The notes under the pieces are model-generated. The model was not told where the DNA came from, made no database searches, and saw only the letters and a program-made list of their open reading frames with translations. Made by a program: the position numbers and the translations under genes. A stretch of DNA of 64,000 nucleotides from Pseudomonas parakoreensis. GTDB lineage: Bacteria; Pseudomonadota; Gammaproteobacteria; Pseudomonadales; Pseudomonadaceae. Of this stretch, positions 57,055 to 64,000 are shown piece by piece. Each line of letters opens with the position of its first letter. The first letter of the stretch is position 1. Location of the stretch: NCBI RefSeq assembly GCF_021602155.1, contig NZ_BQHY01000014.1, positions 1 through 64,000 of the forward strand, read 5' to 3'.

Positions 57055-58269
57055 TTAGAAACAAGTCTCCATGTTCTCGACCACCGCCAACTGCTCATCC
57101 ACCAACAACCCCACCCGCCACTTGTCGAAGGTCAGACACGGGTGCGAGGTGCCGAAGGAAATGATATCGCCGACCCGCAACTCAACCCCCGGCGCCACAC
57201 TCATGAACGCATGCTGGTCCATCACCGCCGTCACCTTGCACGCGCCGACATCGTCGCCGACCGCCGGCACAACGCCGGCCTTGTAACGCAGCAACGGCAC
57301 CGGCAAACCGGCATCGAATGCCACGTCGCGCTTGCCGAGGGCGATCACCGCAAAACCCGGTTCCGGCAGCGATTGCACGTGGGCCCAGACTTCCAGCGCC
57401 GGACGCAGGCCTTCGTGCAGATCACTGCGACGATCCAGCACGCAGCATTGCGCATCCTTGTAGATGCCATGGTCATGGGCGACATAACTGCCCGGGCGCA
57501 GCACGCTGAGGAAGCGTCCGCTCGCATTCTGCGTCTCAAACGACTCGGCGATCAGGTCGTACCACGCCGAACCCGAGGCAGTGATGATCGGCTTGGCAAT
57601 GGCAAACGCGCCGCTGTCCTGCAACTGCACCGCCAGCCGCACCAGCGACGCAGCAAATTCACGAATACCGCTGACCGCGTGATCACCGTGGATCACCCCT
57701 TCGTAACCTTCGATGCCGGTCAGGGCCAGCGCCGATTGCGCGTTGATAGCCTGGGCCAGTGCGATGACTTCCTGCTCGCTGCGGCAACCGCAACGGCCAC
57801 CGACCACGCCGTACTCGATCATCACGTTCAACTTCACGCCGCGCGAAGCGAAGTAGGCGCCCAGATCGGCGACGTTGTCCGGGTGATCGACCATGCAGTA
57901 GAAATCGAAATCCGGGTCTGCCAGCAGATCGGCAATCAGCGCCATGTTCGGCGTGCCGACCAGTTGGTTGGCCATCAACACCCGCCGTACGCCGTGGGCA
58001 TACGCCGCGCGGGTCTGCGTGGCGCTGGCGAGGGTGATGCCCCACGCGCCGGCGTCGAGCTGACGCTGGAACAGCGCCGGGGTCATGCTGGTTTTGCCGT
58101 GGGGCGCGAGTTCGGCGCCGCTGTCGCTGACGAACGTCTGCATCCAGCGAATGTTGTGCTCCAGCGCCTCGCGGTGCAGCACCAGCGCCGGCAGGCTGAC
58201 GTCACGCACAAGGTGCGCGCCAATGGCAGCGGCGCCCTTTTCCACAGCGGTATTGATGGCAGTCGTCAT
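57055..58269 (-). CDS. PLP-dependent amino acid deaminase/dehydratase (D-serine dehydratase-like fold)
   Basis: 404 residues from the ATG at 58269 (GAGG 9-10 bases upstream; a TTG two codons earlier is unlikely). Fold-type III (alanine racemase-like) PLP enzyme: Lys59 in LAPHGKTSMTP binds PLP, and the C-terminal SFGTSHPCLTFDKW carries His/Cys metal ligands as in D-serine dehydratase DSD1 and D-threonine aldolase. It is usually annotated amino acid deaminase. Next to kdgK and ridA, D-glucosaminate dehydratase activity, which would yield 2-keto-3-deoxygluconate and ammonia, is a good candidate. D-serine or D-threonine are alternatives. Confidence 0.85.
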   Translation of the reverse strand: MTTAINTAVEKGAAAIGAHLVRDVSLPALVLHREALEHNIRWMQTFVSDSGAELAPHGKTSMTPALFQRQLDAGAWGITLASATQTRAAYAHGVRRVLMANQLVGTPNMALIADLLADPDFDFYCMVDHPDNVADLGAYFASRGVKLNVMIEYGVVGGRCGCRSEQEVIALAQAINAQSALALTGIEGYEGVIHGDHAVSGIREFAASLVRLAVQLQDSGAFAIAKPIITASGSAWYDLIAESFETQNASGRFLSVLRPGSYVAHDHGIYKDAQCCVLDRRSDLHEGLRPALEVWAHVQSLPEPGFAVIALGKRDVAFDAGLPVPLLRYKAGVVPAVGDDVGACKVTAVMDQHAFMSVAPGVELRVGDIISFGTSHPCLTFDKWRVGLLVDEQLAVVENMETCF

Positions 58270-58312
58270 GGTCAAACTCCTCGCATTCAGTCGCGGTCGC
58301 AGGCCGCCGCGG

Positions 58313-59077
58313 TTATTCGTTGATACGCCGGGCGAGGCTGTTGGCGCTCTCGATCAGCACCCGGCGATAGTCGTCGTAATTGTTTTTCGCATCGGCCCGT
58401 GGGGCGACGATGCACAGGGTGCAGATGGCCACGCCACTGGGGTCTTTGACCGGCGCAGCGAAGCAATGGGTGAAGGTGTCGGCCACGCTGTCGAAGGAGA
58501 AGAAACCGTCGATCCCGGCCTGCCGAATTTCCGCCAGAAAGCGCTCCAGCGGCAGTCGTTCGCCGTCGGGCAGGATGTAGTCGTCTTCGTCGATCAGGTC
58601 GATGATCTGCTGGTCGCTCAAATGCGCCAGCAGCAGGCGTCCGGATGCAGTCCACGGGATCGGCGCGTTTTCGCCGATGTCGGACGAAATGCGGAAATGC
58701 CGCTCGCCCTCCTTCATCAACGCCACCGTGTATTTGCGCCCGTTGAGCAGGCACATCTGCGCGGTTTCCCGGGTCTGGCTGACGATGTCCTGCAAGGCAT
58801 GATCGGCCTCGCGACTGAGGTCGAAATGGCGCAGGTGCGCCTGCCCGAGGAAGTACAACTGACGACCGAGATAGACGTGCCCGTCCTTGCCCACCGGCTC
58901 CAGAATCCGTCGCTCCAGCAACGACGCCACCAGTTCGTAGACCGTGGATTTCGGGCTGCCGATACCGTTGGCGATGTCATTCGGACGCAGCGGCTGGCCG
59001 ATCTCCTTGAGGAAATCGAGGATATCGAACGCCCGGTCCAGACCACGGGCCCGGCGTTTGATGGTGTCTTCGGTCAT
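58313..59077 (-). CDS. IclR-family transcriptional regulator
   Basis: 254 residues from the ATG at 59077; a GTG at 59089 is also possible. N-terminal winged helix (about 12-75) with GLDRAFDILDFL and the recognition region SPKSTVYELVASLLERR. C-terminal ligand domain includes NAPIPWTASGRLLLAHL and GIDGFFSFDSVADTF. It sits between ridA and the deaminase gene, so it most likely controls this locus. TATTCCG-N6-CGGAATA before the ABC transporter operon is the leading operator candidate. Confidence 0.92.
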   Translation of the reverse strand: MTEDTIKRRARGLDRAFDILDFLKEIGQPLRPNDIANGIGSPKSTVYELVASLLERRILEPVGKDGHVYLGRQLYFLGQAHLRHFDLSREADHALQDIVSQTRETAQMCLLNGRKYTVALMKEGERHFRISSDIGENAPIPWTASGRLLLAHLSDQQIIDLIDEDDYILPDGERLPLERFLAEIRQAGIDGFFSFDSVADTFTHCFAAPVKDPSGVAICTLCIVAPRADAKNNYDDYRRVLIESANSLARRINE

Positions 59078-59100
59078 GTCAGTACTCACTCAAAATGCCT

Positions 59101-59193
59101 CTGTAGGAGCTGCCGCAGGCTGCGATCTTTTGATCTTGCCTTCGTGGCGCATCCAAAATTGCCAAAAGATCGCAGCCTTCGGCAGCTCCTACA
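59101..59193. repeat. REPIN-type inverted repeat (class A)
   Basis: Left arm GGAGCTGCCGCAGGCTGCGA, right arm TCGCAGCCTTCGGCAGCTCC with one mismatch, between ridA and the iclR gene. Confidence 0.9.
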
Positions 59194-59207
59194 AGAGCCG
59201 ACGACAA

Positions 59208-59597
59208 TCAGGCCTTTTTCTTGTACGCGATGCAATCGATCTCGACCTTGCAATCGACCATCATGCTCGCCTGCACACAGGCCCGCGCCGGGGCATGTTC
59301 AGGCTTGAAGTACTCGCCGAAAACCTTGTTGAAACTGCTGAAATCCCGGGGATCGTCCAGCCACACTCCGACCCGCACCACATCCTCCAGGCCATAACCG
59401 GCCTCTTCGAGAATCGCGATCAGGTTCTTCATGGTCTGGTGGGTCTGCTCGACGATGCCGCCAACGATGATCTCGCCATCCACTGCCGGCACCTGGCCGG
59501 ACACGTGCAGCCAGCCGTCCGCTTCAACGGCGCGTGCGAAAGGACGTGGCTGACCGCCAGCGGCCGTGCTGCCGGTGCCGTATCGAGTAATGCTCAT
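59208..59597 (-). CDS. RidA-family enamine/imine deaminase
   Basis: 129 residues. The RidA fold is shown by GWLHVSGQVPAVDGEI, QTHQTMKNLIAILEEAG and the active-site Arg in PARACVQASMM, followed by VDCKVEIDCIAY. RidA proteins hydrolyse reactive enamine and imine intermediates released by PLP dehydratases. That fits the deaminase two genes downstream. It starts 29 bases after the ABC ATPase stop on the same strand. Confidence 0.93.
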   Translation of the reverse strand: MSITRYGTGSTAAGGQPRPFARAVEADGWLHVSGQVPAVDGEIIVGGIVEQTHQTMKNLIAILEEAGYGLEDVVRVGVWLDDPRDFSSFNKVFGEYFKPEHAPARACVQASMMVDCKVEIDCIAYKKKA

Positions 59598-59626
59598 GGG
59601 TACTTCTCCTGATTACAAAGCAAAAA

Positions 59627-60424
59627 TTAGAACCGCGTGCTCTTGAGAAACTCAGCCAGACGCGGCGATTGCGGGTGTTCGAACAGCTCCTTGGGAGGCC
59701 CCTGCTCTTCGATCCGCCCCTGATTCATGAAAACAATCTTGTCCGAGACCTCGAAGGCGAAACGCATTTCGTGGGTCACCAGCAGCATGGTCATGCCGTC
59801 TTCGGCCAGTCCCTTGATCACGTTCAACACTTCACCGACCAGCTCCGGATCGAGGGCCGAGGTGACTTCGTCGAACAGCATCAGGCTCGGGTTCATCGCA
59901 ATCGCCCGGGCAATCGCCACGCGCTGTTGCTGACCGCCGGACAACTGCCCGGGAAAGTGATTGCGCCGCTCCAGCAGGCCGACTCGCTCCAGCCATTTCT
60001 CGGCCAGCGCGACGGCTTGGTCCTTGTGCATTTTTTTCACCTTGAGCAGACCGAGGGTGACGTTCTGCAAGGCTGTCAGATGCGGGAACAGATTGAATTG
60101 CTGGAAGGCCATGCCGGTCATGGCGCGATGGCGGGCAATGACTTTTTCCGCGTGGCGCACACGTTTACCGCCGACCTCGTCATAGCCGATGGACTCGCCG
60201 TCGAGCAGGATCTGCCCGCCCTGGAACTCTTCGAGCATGTTCACGCAGCGCAGCAAGGTGGTCTTGCCCGAACCGCTGGAGCCGATCAGCGTCACGACGT
60301 TGCCACGCTGCATGCTCAGATCGACGCCCTTGAGCACTTCGACTGCGCCGTACTGCTTGTGCAGGCCACGGATATCCAGCAGTGGCTGGCCATTTGAAAC
60401 GTTGGAAACTTGAGCTTGAGTCAT
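59627..60424 (-). CDS. Polar amino-acid ABC transporter ATPase
   Basis: 265 residues. Walker [13 protein letters not shown] (near 52), Q-loop, signature [14 protein letters not shown], Walker [15 protein letters not shown] and a D-loop as in HisP/GlnQ. Its ATG overlaps the permease stop as TCAT (ATGA). It energises the two permeases upstream. Confidence 0.94.
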   Translation of the reverse strand: MTQAQVSNVSNGQPLLDIRGLHKQYGAVEVLKGVDLSMQRGNVVTLIGSSGSGKTTLLRCVNMLEEFQGGQILLDGESIGYDEVGGKRVRHAEKVIARHRAMTGMAFQQFNLFPHLTALQNVTLGLLKVKKMHKDQAVALAEKWLERVGLLERRNHFPGQLSGGQQQRVAIARAIAMNPSLMLFDEVTSALDPELVGEVLNVIKGLAEDGMTMLLVTHEMRFAFEVSDKIVFMNQGRIEEQGPPKELFEHPQSPRLAEFLKSTRF

Positions 60425-61083
60425 GGCAGGGCCACCCGCTTTTCAATGTGCCGGCCGAGTAATTCGATGCCGTAGTTGATGACGAAGAACAGAAAACCGG
60501 CGAACAGGTAGAACTCCAGAGTCATGAAGGTCCGGGCGATGATCTGTTGGGTGCTGAGCAGCAGTTCGGCGACGCCGATCACCGAGAGCAAGGTCGACGC
60601 CTTGACGATTTCGGTGGACGAGTTGACCCAGGTCGGCAGGATCTGCCGCAGCGCTTGTGGCAGCAACACATAACCGAGGGACTGATAGAACGTCAGGCCA
60701 ATCGCCTTGCTCGCTTCCATCTGCCCACGCGGCAAGGCCTGCAAGGCACCGCGCACGATCTCGGCAACGTGCGAGCCGCAAAACAGCGTGAGGCCCAGCG
60801 CACCGGCCTGAAACGCGCTGATCTGCCAACCGAGCGCCGGCGCCATGTAGAAGCAGGCCAGCACCAACACAAACACCGGCGTACCGCGAATCAGGTCAAC
60901 GTAAAAACGAAACGGCGCGCGCATCCAGAACTTGCCGTAAGTCAGCACCAGACCGGCGACGACGCCGAGCAGCGTGCCGAACAGAATCGCCAGCGCGGAC
61001 ACCTGCACACTGGTCAGAAACCCTTGCAACAAGGTCTCGCGAGCGACCCACAACTCATGCAACCAACTGGGAGATTCGTACAT
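60421..61083 (-). CDS. Polar amino-acid ABC permease 2
   Basis: 220 residues with about five helices. HisM-type: [19 protein letters not shown], the EAA loop [25 protein letters not shown]. It pairs with the other permease. It starts 9 bases after the upstream permease stop and overlaps the ATPase start by four bases. Confidence 0.93.
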   Translation of the reverse strand: MYESPSWLHELWVARETLLQGFLTSVQVSALAILFGTLLGVVAGLVLTYGKFWMRAPFRFYVDLIRGTPVFVLVLACFYMAPALGWQISAFQAGALGLTLFCGSHVAEIVRGALQALPRGQMEASKAIGLTFYQSLGYVLLPQALRQILPTWVNSSTEIVKASTLLSVIGVAELLLSTQQIIARTFMTLEFYLFAGFLFFVINYGIELLGRHIEKRVALP

Positions 61084-61092
61084 CGCAGCCTC

Positions 61093-61755
61093 CTATCGGC
61101 GGATTGCCAGACGCTGCTCCAGGTAACGCAGCAGCATGGCAATGAGGTAACAGGCCGCGACATACAACGCCGTGGTCACCAGCCAGGTTTCAATCACCCG
61201 GTAGCTTTCGACGTTGATCTTGCGCGCGTAGTAGGTCAGCTCCGGCACTGCAATCGCGGCGGCCAGCGAGGTGTCCTTGAACAGCGAAATGAAGTTGTTC
61301 GACAGCGCCGGCAACACGTTGCGCAGCATGACCGGCACGGTCACGTAGGCCTTGACCTGCCATTCACCGAGTCCGATCGCCAGCCCCGCTTCACGCTGGC
61401 CTTTGGGGATGCTCAGCAAGCCGCCACGGAACACCTCGGTCAGATAGGCACCGGCATACAGCGACAACGTGATGATGAACGACGGGATCTTGTCCAGACG
61501 GATCCCCAGGCTCGGCAAGGCGAAGTAGATCAACAGAATCAACACCAGGATCGGCGTATTCCGCACCACCGTGACGTACACCGAGGCCAGCACCCGCAAG
61601 GCGCGATGCTTCGAGAGCAAGGCAAACGCCATCAGCAGGCCGATCACGCAGCCGATGGCAATCGACACCAACGCCAGTTCAAGACCCAGACCGAGCCCCG
61701 CCAACAAGGTGTCGAAATCGCGCCACACGGCAGCAAAGTTCAACTGATAGTTCAT
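61093..61755 (-). CDS. Polar amino-acid ABC permease 1
   Basis: 220 residues with about five helices. LLAGLGLGLELALVSIAIGC first helix and EAA loop REAGLAIGLGEWQVKAYVTVPVMLR. It is separated from the binding-protein gene by 51 bp containing a strong hairpin. Confidence 0.93.
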   Translation of the reverse strand: MNYQLNFAAVWRDFDTLLAGLGLGLELALVSIAIGCVIGLLMAFALLSKHRALRVLASVYVTVVRNTPILVLILLIYFALPSLGIRLDKIPSFIITLSLYAGAYLTEVFRGGLLSIPKGQREAGLAIGLGEWQVKAYVTVPVMLRNVLPALSNNFISLFKDTSLAAAIAVPELTYYARKINVESYRVIETWLVTTALYVAACYLIAMLLRYLEQRLAIRR

Positions 61756-61774
61756 GGTCAGCAGTACCTTGAGC

Positions 61775-61794
61775 GGGGCGATTTGTATCGCCCC
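61775..61794 (-). terminator. Intra-operon hairpin after the binding-protein gene
   Basis: GGGGCGAT/ATCGCCCC, perfect 8-bp stem with TTGT loop and no U-tract. Such hairpins usually protect or attenuate, giving more binding protein than permease. Confidence 0.6.
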
Positions 61795-61806
61795 ACTCTC
61801 ACGGGA

Positions 61807-62655
61807 TCATTTGAATTCGACAGGGAAACCGATCGCCGGCGACGGCAGATCGACACCGAACCATTGCTTGAAGGATGCCGCGTATGTCGGGAACTCAACG
61901 CCGGTCATGGCTTCATGCAGCGTGGTGTTGACGAAGTTCAGCCAGTCCTGATCGCCGCGCTTGACCGCGCAGGCGTAGGTCTGCGGGCTCCACGCGTAGG
62001 TCGGGCTGCGGTAGCGGCCAGGGTTCTGCACCATCAGGTATTTGACCGACGACTGATCGGTAGCGGCGGCATCGGCGCGGCCGGAGTTCACCGCCTGATA
62101 CATCAGATCAACGCTGTCGTACTGATCGACCTTGGCCTTGGGCAGCGCCTGGTGCACCAGTTCTTCGGCGTAGACGTTTTGCAGCACGGCCACCGTAACG
62201 CTGTCACCGGCAGCCTGCAGGTCTTCGATTTCCTTGTACTTGCTGTTGGCCGGCAGCAGCAGGCCGACGCCTTCGCGGTAGTACGGCAAAGTGAACGCCA
62301 CTTGCTGCGCACGGCTGGCGGTGACGGTGATGAACTGGCAGCTCATGTCGACCTTGTCGGTCAGCAGGTTGGGAATCCGCGCATCGGACGACTGCACGAC
62401 GAACTCGACCTTGTTCGGGTCATTGAACAAACCCTTGGCCACCATCCTGGCGATGTCGATATCAAAGCCCTGCAACTTGCCGTCCGCACCCTGAAAGTGC
62501 CACGGCGCATTGGTGCTGCCGGTGCCGACAATCAGCTTGCCCCGGGCCAGAACACTGTCGAGTTTGCTGTCGGCTGCCTGGGCCATGCCCATGACAGCGG
62601 ACGAAGCCGCAAGAACAAAAACACACGCTTTGAACAACGAAGGACGGCGATGCAT
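61807..62655 (-). CDS. ABC transporter substrate-binding protein
   Basis: 282 residues from the ATG at 62655, with GGAG 8 bases upstream. The signal peptide ends near AQAADSKL (about residue 30). The family-3 binding fold shows LIVGTGSTNAPWHFQ and LQGFDIDIARMVAKGL. First gene of the ABC-ridA unit. The ligand is not evident from sequence; D-glucosaminate or a D-amino acid is inferred from the downstream enzymes. Confidence 0.92.
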   Translation of the reverse strand: MHRRPSLFKACVFVLAASSAVMGMAQAADSKLDSVLARGKLIVGTGSTNAPWHFQGADGKLQGFDIDIARMVAKGLFNDPNKVEFVVQSSDARIPNLLTDKVDMSCQFITVTASRAQQVAFTLPYYREGVGLLLPANSKYKEIEDLQAAGDSVTVAVLQNVYAEELVHQALPKAKVDQYDSVDLMYQAVNSGRADAAATDQSSVKYLMVQNPGRYRSPTYAWSPQTYACAVKRGDQDWLNFVNTTLHEAMTGVEFPTYAASFKQWFGVDLPSPAIGFPVEFK

Positions 62656-62678
62656 GGCAAGCACTCCAGGATGATGTT

Positions 62679-62698
62679 TATTCCGCTATACCGGAATA
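62679..62698. promoter_or_regulatory. Putative IclR-family operator
   Basis: TATTCCG-CTATAC-CGGAATA, a perfect 7-bp inverted repeat 23 bp before the binding-protein ATG. A third half-site CGGAATA lies exactly 20 bases further on (62712-62718). Confidence 0.6.
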
Positions 62699-62721
62699 CG
62701 GTTTGTTACTACGGAATAGAC

Positions 62722-62737
62722 AGCAGAAAGTGTGCCA
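62722..62737 (-). promoter_or_regulatory. Possible sigma-54 promoter of the ABC operon
   Basis: On the minus strand TGGCAC-ACTTT-CTGCT, with GG and GC 10 bases apart. The -12 element is one base off TTGCT. The operator above would lie just downstream of its start site. Confidence 0.45.
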
Positions 62738-62943
62738 CAGGATTCAAAGGGAATCTGCGCTGAGTTGAAATGTTTTTGGAATCAACAGGATGCGGGAAAT
62801 GCGAGGAATGGTGTTACATGAAGGTACTGATGGGCTGCGCTACTTTAGGCTACAAATCGCGAGTAGTTGGTTCCCAGATGGGAGCATCGACGACTATTTC
62901 GGTGCAAATGTGTTTGGCGTTTGAACGCGCCCTCTCTCCTTAT

Positions 62944-63224
62944 CTATTGGCTAGCGGCTTTGTCGTAAACCTCTCCCCGCTCTCTTCTCCCTACCGCAAT
63001 CACGGTAACAACCAAAACCTCGTTCTTTACGCGATAGACCAGCCTGTACCCAGCACTGCGAAGCTTGATTTTGTAAGCGTTTCCCAACCCTCGAAGTCGA
63101 TCGGCAGGAACGTGAGGGTTGACCAGACGTGTAGCGAGCTTTCTTTTGAACTGATCTGTAATGCTGAATCAAGCTTTTTCCATTCTCTCCACGCTTTCTC
63201 GGAAAACTCCAGCTCATAGGTCAT
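62944..63224 (-). pseudogene. relE-type toxin, frameshifted
   Basis: The first 24 residues from the ATG at 63224 (MTYELEFSEKAWREWKKLDS) match RelE toxins. The frame then leaves the family and stops after 65 residues. Reading resumes in another frame as QFKRKLATRLVNPHVPAD, then LRGLGNAYKIKLRSAGYR, VYRVKNEVLVVTVIAVGRRE and a stop at 62944. One base is missing at the CAGATCAG around 63155; CAGGATCAG would restore a 93-residue RelE. It overlaps the antitoxin stop by 11 bases. A sequencing error cannot be excluded. Confidence 0.8.
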
Positions 63225-63462
63225 CTATAGAGAGCTTAATGGTTGGGTCGTTTTCTCGCTCCTTGCATAGTGCGATCAGTTCCAGGTCCTCAAGACGATT
63301 CATCATCGCCTCATACTCCTTCGCGGGCACACAATAAAACGCCGGCGCATTTCGATTGAGGATTGCAACAGACTGGCCGCCACCGGCGGCCACGGTACCC
63401 ATGGGATTTCTTTTCAATTCAGAAATACTCGCAACGATATTGGAAAGAACTACGTGAGTCAT
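63214..63462 (-). CDS. RelB/Phd-type antitoxin
   Basis: 82 residues, intact. N-terminal Phd/YefM-like DNA-binding fold (LSNIVASISELKRNPMGTVAA, VAILNRNAPAFYCVPAKEYEAMM) and a C-terminal acidic toxin-binding tail (CKERENDPTIKLSIDDL). It overlaps the start of the broken toxin gene. It would normally repress its own operon. Confidence 0.88.
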   Translation of the reverse strand: MTHVVLSNIVASISELKRNPMGTVAAGGGQSVAILNRNAPAFYCVPAKEYEAMMNRLEDLELIALCKERENDPTIKLSIDDL

Positions 63463-63475
63463 GATGGTGCTCCCT

Positions 63476-63503
63476 GGAGTGCTGTTAATGGTGCTAGCAC
63501 TCC
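63476..63503. promoter_or_regulatory. Inverted repeat upstream of the antitoxin gene
   Basis: GGAGTGCT/AGCACTCC arms with a nested GTGCTAGCAC palindrome (63491-63500), 13 bp before the antitoxin start. This is the expected position for an autoregulatory operator. Confidence 0.45.
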
Positions 63504-63732
63504 AAGACGGCTTCGACGGCTATCGCTTATTCCCACCGTCTCTTTTATTGGGTGAAAAAAGGTATCACGTCCCGACAATCCACATTTCTGGGCTTCGTGT
63601 CGGGCCGGTCCTTCATAAAAGTGGGAAAAATCTCGCGAATCCACAGGCCACCTGTAATTTCTGACAGTAGACCTGTTCTTCACCCTTCTTTAACGTCATC
63701 GAACCTTCGAGGTCGTTGAAAAGGAGTTCTCA

Positions 63733-64000
63733 ATGAGCGCTGCCAATACCATTTCCAATCTGGCCCCGGTTTATCGCAAAGCCCTGAAAACCTGGCGCCC
63801 GGTGATCCTGTACTTCGCCAATGAACACTGTCCTGCCTGCGAATGGGCCGGGCCGGTGTTTCGAGAAATTGCCGAGCCATATCGGCTGCGAGCGAATATC
63901 TACATGCTCAATACCCGTGAGTCGCCGCGCCATCCGCTGGTCACCGGTACACCGACGGTGCTGTTCTACAAGAACGGCAAGTTGCTGAAGAAGCTCAAGG
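63733..64000 (+). CDS. Thioredoxin-family protein, 3' truncated by window end
   Basis: AAGGAG lies 6-7 bases before the ATG at 63733. The visible 89 residues show a thioredoxin fold: VILYFANEHCPACEWAGPVF with a CPAC redox motif, then TPTVLFYKNGKLLKKLK containing the cis-Pro. No signal peptide. It is likely a small cytoplasmic disulfide reductase. The C-terminus lies outside the window. Confidence 0.85.
   Translation, partial: MSAANTISNLAPVYRKALKTWRPVILYFANEHCPACEWAGPVFREIAEPYRLRANIYMLNTRESPRHPLVTGTPTVLFYKNGKLLKKLK

Noticed and set aside
60547-62763. 738-codon open frame on the plus strand across the ABC transporter genes
   Set aside because: It is antisense to four well-supported genes, has a Gln/Arg/His-rich low-complexity composition and no SD. 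It is a by-product of GC-rich codon use.
62770-63219. 149-codon plus-strand frame opposite the toxin
   Set aside because: Antisense to a recognisable RelE sequence; no SD and no homology I can see.
63155-63224. Programmed -1 frameshift in the toxin gene
   Set aside because: The AAAAAG stretch upstream would lead to an immediate stop after slipping, and no slippery heptamer lies at the break. A simple base deletion explains it better.

Overview
The window is chromosomal DNA of a Pseudomonas of the fluorescens type. The evidence is the gacA-uvrC-pgsA-tRNA(Gly/Cys/Leu) block, GC-rich codon use, the gene set (modABC, yejABEF, nhaB, hbcR-bdhA locus, alkB-ada) and nine REPIN-type inverted repeats. 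No phage, integrase, transposase, rRNA or CRISPR array is visible. Both ends are cut inside genes: a FapF-like outer-membrane barrel on the left and a thioredoxin-like protein on the right.

Layout. 1-6.3 kb: FapF-like barrel, VpsR-like sigma-54 activator, small unknown protein, delta-60 repeat protein, NhaB. 6.3-9.6 kb: minus-strand operon gnd-zwf-HAD phosphatase, joined by two ATGA overlaps. 9.8-15.4 kb: CptA, GalU and a string of very small proteins and lipoproteins. 15.5-19.6 kb: alkylation-damage group (2OG-Fe oxygenase, AlkB, Ada), a GyrI-like protein and AcuI. 19.7-29.5 kb: a Trp/Gly-rich exported protein, nitronate monooxygenase, modABC behind a perfect ModE palindrome, topoisomerase IB, small unknown genes and MsrA. 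29.5-34 kb: tRNAs, pgsA, uvrC, gacA. 34-37 kb: acetyltransferase/nitrilase pair, then a DAHP synthase gene preceded by two tandem aromatic-rich leader peptides with a strong terminator between them. 37-45.5 kb: three-repeat unknown protein, lipase, PpiC, yejABEF. 45.6-51.7 kb: 3-hydroxybutyrate catabolism locus (HbcR, GntP-family permease, BdhA, acetoacetyl-CoA synthetase) with a sigma-54 promoter and repeated GTCTC-N6-GAGAC sites. 51.7-55.9 kb: PilU-like ATPase, hybrid sensor kinase, a second small parvulin. 55.9-62.7 kb: eight minus-strand genes (polar amino-acid ABC transporter, RidA, IclR regulator, PLP deaminase/dehydratase, KdgK). 62.9-63.5 kb: a relBE-type pair whose toxin is frameshifted.

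The two most interesting systems are the dual aromatic leader in front of DAHP synthase and the 56-62.7 kb catabolic locus. In the latter, a D-serine-dehydratase-like PLP enzyme sits with a clear 2-keto-3-deoxygluconate kinase. That pairing points to use of D-glucosaminate (2-amino-2-deoxygluconate): uptake, deamination/dehydration to 2-keto-3-deoxygluconate, then phosphorylation into the Entner-Doudoroff pathway. Other points worth attention are an Ada protein lacking three of its four zinc cysteines and a REPIN lying between the presumed HbcR sites.
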